From contig JACDBF010000022.1 of the NCBI GenBank assembly GCA_013695055.1, positions 1-6,208 on the forward strand: a stretch of 6,208 nt of DNA, written 5' to 3'. The notes below the pieces were generated by a model. The model searched no databases, was not told where the DNA came from, and was given only the letters and a program-made list of their open reading frames with translations. A program made the translations under genes and the position numbers. The stretch's first letter is position 1. Every line of letters begins with the position of its first letter. Positions 1-5,801 of the stretch are shown in pieces. The DNA comes from Actinomycetota bacterium. GTDB lineage: Bacteria > Actinomycetota > CADDZG01 > WHSQ01.

Positions 1-990
1 CAGCGGTCGTTCGATGACGCGACTCACGCGGCTGAGGGGCTTCTGGTGGGTTACACGCGCCGGCAGCTCGACGAGCCCGTGCTCGGCAAGGTCGTGGGCA
101 GGGCCTGGTGGGTCCAGGACAGCTTGAAGTCGTGGAAATGGCTTCTCGAGCGTCTTGCTACCCGGCTCACGGGAGAGCTCGGGGGCCTAGGGCGGGGGGA
201 GGAGAGTGAGACAAGCGCCATGACGAGCGCTCTCGGACAGGTCGTCCCCCTTCTGCTTGGCATCCAGATGGGGACCCTGGTTGGTCATCTCGCCACCGAG
301 TCGCTCGGGCGTTACGATTGGCCAATCCCCCGAGACGATGACACCCAGCTCTTTTACGTCACTCCCAACGTGGACAAGCTCGCGAGCGACTACGGGTTCG
401 AGATCGAGACCTTCCGGCGATGGGTGGCCGTGCGCGACACCGCACGTCACCTCGTCGTGACGACCGTTCCGTGGTTCGATCGTTACCTTCGCAGTCTGCT
501 CTCGGAAGTCGTCGACGCCATGGAGATCGATACAGCGGACCTCGAGCGCAGGCTGATGGAGCTCCAGACAAAGGGCCCCGAGGCTCTCCAGGAGAGTTTC
601 GGTGATGGAGGCGCTCTTCCCATTGCTCCCACCGAGCGCCATCGCAAAGCGCTTGATCGGCTGCGAGCCCTCCTTGCCGCCTTCGAAGGTTACGCGGGCC
701 ACGCAGCAAGAGCGATCATGCCGGAGATCGCGGGCGACACGACACGCATCGACGAGGGCATGACTCGCGCCGCAATGTCACCCTCGCAGTCAGAGAAAAT
801 GCTGTCGAGCTTTTTGGGGATCGCGCTGGATCGAGAGCTCGAGACCTCGGGCTCGACCTATTGTGCGGCGATAGCCCAGCTAAAGGGCGTGCCCGCTCTC
901 AATAGTCTGTGGGCGGCACCCGACAACCTGCCTCTCATTGAGGAGATCAAAGACCCGTTCACGTGGATGGAGCGAGTTCTCGGCGAATGA
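1..990 (+). CDS. DUF2342 / zincin_2 family protein with degenerate protease motif (5' truncated)
   Basis: The reading frame is open from the first base, so the gene starts outside the window and 329 residues are visible. The GTG at 46 is inside the gene, not its start. The protein resembles the DUF2342 (zincin_2) family of Actinobacteria and Chloroflexi, one branch of which has been associated with coenzyme F420 biosynthesis. Recognisable parts are a GTLVGHLA segment, a VPWFDRYL segment, an EGYAGHA segment (residues 229-235) and a C-terminal end of the type LPxxEEIxDPxxW. In typical members, as I recall them, an HExxH zinc motif stands just before VPW; here the same place reads RDTARH (residues 145-150, bases 433-450), so the first His and the Glu are missing. 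The protein is therefore probably not an active metalloprotease. The assignment is from memory of the family pattern. The gene converges on the deacetylase gene, 9 bp away. Confidence 0.75.
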   Translation, partial: QRSFDDATHAAEGLLVGYTRRQLDEPVLGKVVGRAWWVQDSLKSWKWLLERLATRLTGELGGLGRGEESETSAMTSALGQVVPLLLGIQMGTLVGHLATESLGRYDWPIPRDDDTQLFYVTPNVDKLASDYGFEIETFRRWVAVRDTARHLVVTTVPWFDRYLRSLLSEVVDAMEIDTADLERRLMELQTKGPEALQESFGDGGALPIAPTERHRKALDRLRALLAAFEGYAGHAARAIMPEIAGDTTRIDEGMTRAAMSPSQSEKMLSSFLGIALDRELETSGSTYCAAIAQLKGVPALNSLWAAPDNLPLIEEIKDPFTWMERVLGE

Positions 991-1002
991 CCACCCGGGT
1001 CA
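988..1002. repeat. Short inverted repeat joining two convergent stop codons
   Basis: TGACC (988-992) and GGTCA (998-1002) form a perfect 5-bp inverted repeat around a 5-base loop. The two arms contain the TGA stop of the plus-strand gene and the TGA stop of the minus-strand gene. It could form a small hairpin in both transcripts, but the stem is short and no T tract follows on either side, so a role as a bidirectional terminator is only a guess. Confidence 0.3.
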
Positions 1003-1725
1003 ATCCGAAAACGCGTGCGCAAAGGTCTCGACGTCGTTGAAGCGTTGGAGGGTCTCCTTGCCTATAGCTTTGATCAGGGCTTCACTCTGGCTCGGCTGCT
1101 CGACGATCGCCCTCCACTTGAGCTCGAGGAGATCCGGAGGCACGGTGAAGTCGATCGCGAGCTCGTCGCGCGGGGTGATCGACGGATACCCTTCGAAGAA
1201 GACGTTGTAGGGCTTCGCCACGGGAAACATCTCTTCGGCCCATTCGGGAGTAACGGTCGCATAGTAGAGATGGGCGGCGGGCGAGGCACTGCTCTCGAAA
1301 GCCCTTGTCGTCCAGGCATGGACCGCTTTGTGGTCGGGGTGCCCGGTCATTCCATCGGGTCCGAAAGTCAGCACGGAATCCGGCCGGACGTTCGCAATGA
1401 TCTTCTCCAATCGCTCGGCGCCCTCATGTTCGGGCACCAGGTGGCAGCCTCCGTCGGGGTAGCCGAGCCATTCGTGCTCTTTCACGCCGAGAATCTCGAA
1501 GGCCGCTTCAAGCTCTTCTTCCCGGACTAGGGCAAGGCTCTCGAGCGGCCAGCGCGCCTCATCCTGAGAGCCGGCCTCCCCGCGCGTCGCGGTTACGCAC
1601 ACCACCCTGCACCCGGAGCGGGCGGCGGCGGCCATGAGACCCGCTGAAAGATAGGTCTCGTCGTCGGGATGCGCCCAGACGCCCAGAAGCGTGCCCAGCT
1701 GCTCCGGTGAGCCAACCGCGGCCAT
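1000..1725 (-). CDS. PIG-L family (LmbE-like) deacetylase
   Basis: A 241-residue zinc-dependent N-deacetylase of the PIG-L/LmbE family, a group that removes acetyl groups from N-acetylglucosamine-type sugars; mycothiol enzymes MshB and Mca belong to it. The family signature AHPDDE is at residues 18-23 and the second metal motif HPDH at 129-132. By analogy with MshB, His19, Asp22 and His132 should bind zinc and Asp21 act as general base. Length is normal for the family and the protein looks intact and cytoplasmic, with no signal peptide. The ATG at 1725 places the AHPDDE motif at the usual distance from the N-terminus; no strong Shine-Dalgarno sequence is seen. The gene lies 19 bp behind the metallophosphoesterase gene, so they are probably co-transcribed. 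The substrate cannot be told from the sequence; a role in mycothiol-like thiol metabolism or lipid/glycan deacetylation is possible but unproven. Confidence 0.9.
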   Translation of the reverse strand: MAAVGSPEQLGTLLGVWAHPDDETYLSAGLMAAAARSGCRVVCVTATRGEAGSQDEARWPLESLALVREEELEAAFEILGVKEHEWLGYPDGGCHLVPEHEGAERLEKIIANVRPDSVLTFGPDGMTGHPDHKAVHAWTTRAFESSASPAAHLYYATVTPEWAEEMFPVAKPYNVFFEGYPSITPRDELAIDFTVPPDLLELKWRAIVEQPSQSEALIKAIGKETLQRFNDVETFAHAFSD

Positions 1726-1744
1726 CCGATGACACTAGTGCGTA

Positions 1745-2230
1745 TCAGACGGGGATGATGTCCGCCTCGACGCGGCCATCTTCGACATACAAGATGCCGA
1801 GCGAAGGGTAAGGGGCCCTACGCTTCCATGTCGGGCTTCCGGGATTGAACAGCAAGGTCGGGCCGGCCATCTCATTGACGGGCATGTGGGAGTGAGCGAA
1901 GACGATCACCGTCGCGTTGGGAAAGCGCTCGGTGAGGCGTTCGGCGCGCCCTTTCTTGAGACCAGAGTCATGCACCATCGCGATCATCACACCCTCCATA
2001 TCGAGGACCGCTTCGGGAAGAGCCCCCCAGTGCTTGACGTCAAGAGCGTCGCAGTTACCCATCACGGCCGTGACTGGGGCGAACGCCTCGAGCTGGTCGA
2101 GGAGCTGCGGATCACAAACATCGCCCCCGTGCAGGATGTGGTCGGCGACCTCGATGTAGGGCCACGCTCCGGAAGGCAAAGAACGCGACGGTCCCCGTAT
2201 GTGTGTATCCGCTAAGACGACGATCTTCAT
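1745..2230 (-). CDS. YfcE/MJ0936-type metallophosphoesterase
   Basis: A 161-residue calcineurin-like phosphoesterase of the small YfcE/MJ0936 class, which hydrolyses phosphodiesters using two divalent metals. All the expected metal-site motifs are present in order: DxH (Asp8, His10), GGD (Asp37), GNCD (Asn59), a His at residue 87, and HSH (His113, His115), followed by FNPGS at 128-132. The fourth motif reads VHDSG rather than the THG seen in E. coli YfcE-like proteins, but the His ligand is kept, so activity is likely. Length is typical and there is no signal peptide. The ATG at 2230 places the DxH motif at residues 8-10, as usual. It follows the MoeB-like gene after 46 bp and precedes the deacetylase gene by 19 bp. 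The natural substrate is unknown; many members act on cyclic or model phosphodiesters in vitro. Confidence 0.9.
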   Translation of the reverse strand: MKIVVLADTHIRGPSRSLPSGAWPYIEVADHILHGGDVCDPQLLDQLEAFAPVTAVMGNCDALDVKHWGALPEAVLDMEGVMIAMVHDSGLKKGRAERLTERFPNATVIVFAHSHMPVNEMAGPTLLFNPGSPTWKRRAPYPSLGILYVEDGRVEADIIPV

Positions 2231-2245
2231 TGCCTAGGAACCGTA

Positions 2246-2293
2246 TAGGCGCCGGAGGTTCTAGGCGGCGGAGGTTCTAGGCGGCGGAGGAAC
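2246..2293. repeat. Three tandem copies of a 16-bp repeat
   Basis: Three adjacent 16-bp units lie at 2246-2261, 2262-2277 and 2278-2293. The middle unit is TAGGCGGCGGAGGTTC; the first differs from it at one base and the last at two bases. The array covers the last codons and the TAG stop of the MoeB-like gene and most of the 46-bp gap to the metallophosphoesterase gene. It looks like a local slippage or duplication product. Because 16 is not a multiple of three, a change in copy number beyond the stop would not disturb the reading frame, but a change before it would. Confidence 0.85.
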
Positions 2294-3440
2294 GGCGCCC
2301 CTCGGCGTCGTCTCGAGAGCGAAGCTCTGACGACTCACCGCAAGTGGGGCATTGGGGGTCCCGGCGCACATTCACCTCGGCAAAGCGGGTGCTCTGCGCG
2401 TCGAAGGTCAGCAGCCGTCCGAGGAGCGGCCGGCCGTAGCCCGCGATCATCTTCAGCGCTTCGTTCGCTTGGAGGCTTCCCACGATTCCCGGGAGCACGC
2501 CCAGGACACCAGCCTCGCCTCAGGTGGGGGCAAGCTCGGCGGGAGGAGCTTCCGGATAGAGGCAGCGGTAGCACGGGCCCTCGAAGGGGATGAACGTCGA
2601 AACCATGCCCTCGAAACGAAAGATCGAGCCGTGAATGACCGGCTTGCGAAGTGCAACCGCAGCATCGTTCACTAGATATCGGGTCTCGAAGTTGTCGCAA
2701 CCGTCGACGACCAGATCGTAGCTCGCGATGAGGTCCTGCGCGTTGGTCTCGTCGAGGCGGAAGTCGTGGATGTTGACGGCCACGTCCGGATTGAGCTTGT
2801 TGATCGTCTTTGCCGCAGACTCCGCCTTGGGCGTACCGACGGTCTCCGTATTGTGGATGATCTGCCTCTGGAGGTTGCTCGCCTCGACCGTGTCTGAGTC
2901 GACGATTCCGATCGTGCCGACACCGGCGGCGGCGAGATACAAGAGGGCCGGAGAGCCAAGGCCCCCGGCTCCAATGCACAGCACCTTGGACTCAAGCATC
3001 TTTATCTGGCCCTCTTCTCCCACTTCGGGGAGTATGAGATGGCGCGAGTAGCGGTCCCGTTGCGCGGCGTCGAGAACCTTGGGAATGCGGTAGTCCAGCC
3101 CGAGGTCCCTCCAGCGGTTGAATCCGCCGGCCATCGAGGACACGTTGCTATAGCCCAAATCTCTAAGCGTCTTCGCAGCGAAGGCGCTGCGCACCCCGCT
3201 GGCGCAATAGACGACGATGTCCCGATCCTTGTCGGGCAGGACGTCCTCGACCCGGCTCTCGAAGTGGGCCCGCCCCAAAATCGAGGCGTGGGGGACGACG
3301 CCGTTTGCGACCTCGTCCGGCTCACGGACATCGAGGAGATCGAGCGCCTCGCCGCCCTCGAGTCTGCGAGCCACCTCCTCGGGAGTGGTCTCGCCCACCT
3401 CGGCGCGCGCCGTCTGTAAGAGATCCCGGAAGTTACCCAT
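2277..3440 (-). CDS. moeB: Rhodanese-MoeB/ThiF fusion, probable selenoprotein with in-frame UGA
   Basis: Read through the TGA at 2520-2522, the gene encodes 387 residues. Residues 17-115 are a rhodanese domain with active loop CASGVRS (Cys79). Residues 125-387 are a MoeB/ThiF E1-like adenylyltransferase that activates the C-terminus of a ubiquitin-like sulfur carrier (MoaD or ThiS type) with ATP. Visible parts are the nucleotide-binding GAGGLGS (157-163), Asp181, Asn189, Arg192, Gln193, Lys205, catalytic-type Asp249 in GCDN, and a zinc site made of Cys290/Cys293 and Cys364/Cys367. The TGA is codon 307, in the motif APT-U-GEAGV, where relatives have Cys (TCVEAGV in E. coli MoeB; the catalytic Cys of MOCS3 and Uba4). 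The frame does not shift, and strong MoeB similarity (VLPGIVGSLQANEALK) continues to TAG at 2277. Stopping at TGA would lose half the zinc site. The start ATG at 3440 has an AAGGTG ribosome binding site 5 bases upstream. Selenocysteine is inferred; a nonsense mutation or sequence error is the alternative. Confidence 0.82.
2472..2516 (-). promoter_or_regulatory. Candidate bacterial SECIS element
   Basis: The mRNA just after the UGA can fold into a two-part stem-loop. The lower stem pairs GAGGCU (2516-2511) with AGCCUC (2477-2472), six perfect pairs. The upper stem pairs UCCUGGG (2506-2500) with CCCGGGA (2493-2487), seven pairs including one U-G. The apical loop is CGUGCU (2499-2494). Twenty bases separate the UGA from the loop, and the second loop base is G. 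Both match what is known of bacterial SECIS elements recognised by SelB: a short apical loop with G in the first two positions, roughly 16-37 bases downstream of UGA. GC-rich coding DNA forms stems easily, so folding alone is not proof. Confidence 0.65.
2520..2522 (-). other. In-frame UGA, probable selenocysteine codon
   Basis: This TGA (codon 307) replaces the conserved cysteine of MoeB/ThiF/MOCS3-type enzymes, with conserved protein sequence on both sides in one frame. TGA serves as the true stop of five other genes in this window (ending at 990, 1000, 1745, 3795 and 4859), which argues against a genome-wide code change to Trp and for local recoding. Confidence 0.75.
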
Positions 3441-3449
3441 CTAAGCACC

Positions 3450-3464
3450 TTACAATAGTTGTAA
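3450..3464. promoter_or_regulatory. 15-bp palindrome upstream of the MoeB-like gene, candidate operator
   Basis: TTACAA-TAG-TTGTAA is a perfect 6-bp inverted repeat with a 3-base spacer, in a short AT-rich island within GC-rich DNA. It sits 9 bases before the ATG at 3440, and its proximal edge overlaps the AAGGTG ribosome binding site (3451-3446). The position suits a repressor site that covers the promoter or start of the rhodanese-MoeB gene. The shape is like sites of MarR or other dimeric regulators, but I cannot match it to a particular regulator. The region from 3441 to 3519 also probably contains the promoter; no clear -35/-10 pair is visible. Confidence 0.45.
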
Positions 3465-3519
3465 TAAGAAGGACGCGCCGCCCTTGGGGTGCCTGTGCGG
3501 TGAGCAGAAACCGCGGCCG

Positions 3520-3798
3520 TTAGGCCGAGCGGGGCGCCTGCCTGGCCTTTTCAGCCACGATGTCGTCGGCCGACTTGCCGCAGCCCGGGCAAAACTTGGA
3601 CTCGGCCGGAACGGCCGCCGCACAGAAGGGGCAGGGCCCCTCCACCGGCTCGGCCTGATGGCCTTCTTTCATGCCTTCCTTGAACTCTTTGCCCGCTTGA
3701 CCCATGGAGCGAGCCAGCTTGGGGAGGCGCGACGCGCCGAACAGCAGCATCACTACGACAAGAACGATCAACAACTCCGGTCCACCTGGCAAACTCAT
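3520..3798 (-). CDS. tatA: TatA-like protein with C-terminal zinc ribbon
   Basis: A 92-residue protein. The N-terminal half is a standard TatA/TatE-type translocase subunit: a short periplasm-facing start, a transmembrane helix at about residues 7-20, the Phe20-Gly21 hinge, and an amphipathic helix at about 24-45 (LPKLARSMGQAGKEFKEG). TatA oligomers form the pore-like part of the twin-arginine pathway for folded proteins. The C-terminal half is unusual: two CxxC pairs (Cys56/Cys59 and Cys70/Cys73, as CPFC and CPGC) make a treble-clef or rubredoxin-like zinc ribbon that should face the cytoplasm. The ATG at 3798 overlaps the TGA of the upstream oxidoreductase gene as ATGA, with GGAGG 9 bases before it (3812-3808), so translation is probably coupled. 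No tatB or tatC is in the window. TatA identity is strong; the ribbon function is unknown. Confidence 0.88.
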   Translation of the reverse strand: MSLPGGPELLIVLVVVMLLFGASRLPKLARSMGQAGKEFKEGMKEGHQAEPVEGPCPFCAAAVPAESKFCPGCGKSADDIVAEKARQAPRSA

Positions 3799-4829
3799 TC
3801 CTTTCTACCTCCGAATTCCCCGAGCGCCGGAGCGATGAGCTCCCCGACCAGCTCGATGTCTTCTTCGTCGCCCGTCTGAAATGGCAGGGCACCGAGGCTC
3901 ACTATGACCTCGCTTACCCCTTTGTCGGCAAGCGGGCGGAGTCGCTCAACTACCTCATCCGCCGAACCCGCAACCCGATCAGCTCGAAACTCGTCCCAGG
4001 ATACTCTCCTCCCACCCGTAAGCCCGCGGAGCACCCCCCGAGGGGTGCGCTCGGCAAGGCGCTCGAAGCGCCGCCGGGCGTCGGTTTCGTCGGTCCCGGC
4101 GAGCACGTAGACCCCGGCCGATCTGCGGAGGTCCAGGGGAGCGCGTCCGTGCCGCTCGCATGCCCTGTCCGCCTCTCGGGCGCGCTCTGCGTAGGCGTCG
4201 AGGTCTCCGAGCCAGGAGAAATTCCATCCGTCGGCCGTGCGCGCTGCGGTGTCGAGCAGCCGGTCGCCTTTGCCACCCAACCAGATCCGAGGCCTGGGTG
4301 ACTGAGCCGGGCCCGGCCGGCACACGGCCCCCGAAAGCTCGTAATGATCGCCCTTGAAGTTGACCTCCTCGCCCTCTAGCAGCCGGCCCACGATCTCCGC
4401 GGCCTCGCCGAGGCGGCGGATACGAGTTCCCGGGCTGGAGAAGTCGATGCCGGCGGCCCGGTACTCCGGCTCATACCATCCGGCCCCCATGCCGAGCTCG
4501 AGACGCCCTTTCGAAAGGAGGTCGAGCGAGGCCGCCATCTTGGCGAGCAAGGCGGGGCTTCGAAGATCGTTGCAGAGCGTGAGCGAACCGATCCGCACCC
4601 GTTCGGTAGATGCGGCAAGGCCCGCCATCGTCGTCCAACATTCGAGGGTTCCCCGGACGTCGGGCGCGCCCCCGTACTTGCTCCAGTCCAAGAAGAGATG
4701 GTCGGAGACCCACACCGAGTCGTATCCGCTCGCTTCCGCCAGGAGGGCAGCGCGCTGAACTCCCGACCACGAGGCGGGGCGCCCCGCGAAGCTCGTGTCG
4801 TAATGAGGAAGCGCAAGTCCCAGACGCAT
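3795..4829 (-). CDS. LLM-class (luciferase-like) F420-dependent oxidoreductase
   Basis: A 344-residue TIM-barrel flavin/F420 oxidoreductase of the luciferase-like superfamily. Signature segments are the N-terminal strand RLGLALPHY (2-10), GYDSVWVSDHLF (35-46), the RSPALLAKMAASLDLLSKGR helix region (90-109), LELGMGAGW (110-118) and a later WLGG strand. This pattern is typical of the actinobacterial enzymes annotated as F420-dependent, which take or give hydride through the deazaflavin F420; FMN use cannot be excluded from sequence. The substrate is unknown. The ATG at 4829 gives the usual short N-terminus before the first strand; no clear ribosome binding site precedes it. It starts 29 bp after the CoA lyase gene and its TGA overlaps the ATG of the TatA gene by 4 bp. 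The adjacent lyase hints at a role in acyl-CoA or small organic acid metabolism, but this is inference. Confidence 0.9.
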   Translation of the reverse strand: MRLGLALPHYDTSFAGRPASWSGVQRAALLAEASGYDSVWVSDHLFLDWSKYGGAPDVRGTLECWTTMAGLAASTERVRIGSLTLCNDLRSPALLAKMAASLDLLSKGRLELGMGAGWYEPEYRAAGIDFSSPGTRIRRLGEAAEIVGRLLEGEEVNFKGDHYELSGAVCRPGPAQSPRPRIWLGGKGDRLLDTAARTADGWNFSWLGDLDAYAERAREADRACERHGRAPLDLRRSAGVYVLAGTDETDARRRFERLAERTPRGVLRGLTGGRRVSWDEFRADRVAGSADEVVERLRPLADKGVSEVIVSLGALPFQTGDEEDIELVGELIAPALGEFGGRKE

Positions 4830-4858
4830 TTCAGGAGTCTAGACAGCCCGTCGCTATC

Positions 4859-5797
4859 TCAGCCGTGCTCGCGCTCAGGCTCGTCCTGACTGCTTTTCAA
4901 ACCAGCGGCGCGCCCTCGTTCGGCGAGACGCTCCGCCATCTTGCGCGAGGCCTCGTCGATCATCTCGTTGCCGAACAAGACGGCGCCGCGCTCGTCGTTT
5001 TCGATTGAAATGCGATAGGCGTCGAGCACAGCTTCAGCGCGCTCGTAGATATCTTGAGGAGGAGTGAAAACTTCGTTGACGACTTCTATCTGCGTGGGAT
5101 GAAGAACCCATTTGCCGTCGTAGCCGAGCGCGTTCGACCGCGTGGCCATTTCCTTGAAGCCATCCAGATCATCTATAGCGAGATAGGGACCGTCGACGGC
5201 CTGCAGCCCCGCGGCTCGCGCGGCAACCAAAATCGTCTCCAAGGCCCAATGCCAGTGGTCGCCGGGATAGCTTTCCAGCGGGGCACCAACGCTCACCGTT
5301 GGGATGCCCAGGGATGCGCTCATGTCGGCGGGGCCGAAAACCAAAGCCTCGAGGCGCGGCGACGAATTCGCTATCTCGTTGATGTTCACGAGCCCCAACG
5401 CGGTTTCGATCTGGGCTTCTATGCCGATGGGACGGGCCAGCTTCCGATCGCTCTCGATCATGCGCAGCCAATGGTCAACGAACATGACCTCATGAGCGTG
5501 CTCCACTTTGGGCAAAACTACGCAGTCGAGGTGTTCGCACGCCTCGCCCACGACATGCAGCAGGTCGAATCCCGCCCACTGGGAAGCGATGGAGTTGATC
5601 CGAACCGACACCGTCTTGTGGTGCCAGCTGTTGTCTCTGAGCGCATGCACGACCGCGTCGCGAGCCGCGACCTTGGCTGAGGGCGCAACGGAATCTTCCA
5701 AGTCGAGCATTACCTCGTCGGCGGGGAGGGATGCCGCCTTAGTGAGCATGTTGGGGCTAGAGCCTGGGACCGACAGGCAGGAGCGGCGAGCGCGCAT
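4859..5797 (-). CDS. CitE-like HpcH/HpaI family CoA ester lyase
   Basis: A 312-residue enzyme of the CitE / malyl-CoA lyase group (HpcH/HpaI TIM barrel), which cleaves or forms carbon-carbon bonds of CoA thioesters such as malyl-CoA or citramalyl-CoA with Mg2+. Motifs counted from the chosen start: SVPGSSP (9-15), DLEDSVAP (32-39), VRIN with Arg66, LPKVE (95-99), IEAQIET with Glu131, FGPADMSASLG with Asp158, and GKWVLHPTQ (228-236). Glu131 and Asp158 are the expected Mg2+ ligands, 27 apart as in malyl-CoA lyases. The ATG at 5797 is chosen because the family N-terminus RRSxLSVPGSSP begins right there and it lies 4 bp after the stop of the previous gene. A longer version from an ATG at 5872 would add 25 unrelated residues and overlap that gene. 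Stand-alone location, without CitD/CitF, argues against citrate lyase; the exact substrate is open. Confidence 0.9.
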   Translation of the reverse strand: MRARRSCLSVPGSSPNMLTKAASLPADEVMLDLEDSVAPSAKVAARDAVVHALRDNSWHHKTVSVRINSIASQWAGFDLLHVVGEACEHLDCVVLPKVEHAHEVMFVDHWLRMIESDRKLARPIGIEAQIETALGLVNINEIANSSPRLEALVFGPADMSASLGIPTVSVGAPLESYPGDHWHWALETILVAARAAGLQAVDGPYLAIDDLDGFKEMATRSNALGYDGKWVLHPTQIEVVNEVFTPPQDIYERAEAVLDAYRISIENDERGAVLFGNEMIDEASRKMAERLAERGRAAGLKSSQDEPEREHG

Positions 5798-5801
5798 GCC
5801 G

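Noticed and set aside
187..702. Minus-strand open frame of 171 codons opposite the DUF2342 gene
   Set aside because: It is an antisense shadow of a gene with family similarity over its whole length; no motif is seen in it.
1015..1530. Plus-strand open frame of 171 codons opposite the deacetylase gene
   Set aside because: The deacetylase has full catalytic motifs on the other strand; this frame has none.
1733..1740. CACTAGTG palindrome between the metallophosphoesterase and deacetylase genes
   Set aside because: An 8-bp palindrome in a 19-bp gap is short enough to be chance, and nothing else supports a regulatory site.
2277..2498. Separate 73-residue gene starting at GTG 2498 after the MoeB-like gene
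   Set aside because: It is in the same frame as the upstream part, the similarity to MoeB begins before the GTG, and the fragment alone has half a zinc site and no nucleotide-binding part.
2500..2540. Frameshifted moeB pseudogene
   Set aside because: No frame change is needed: one TGA at the conserved Cys position is the only interruption, and conserved residues resume immediately after it.
3497..3514. Hairpin between the TatA and MoeB-like genes as a terminator (GCGGT/ACCGC)
   Set aside because: The stem is only 5 bp with an 8-base loop and no T tract follows, so it is not convincing as a terminator.
5054..5680. Long plus-strand open frame of 208 codons
   Set aside because: It lies opposite the well-supported CoA lyase gene, shows no recognisable family pattern, and such antisense frames are common in GC-rich DNA.
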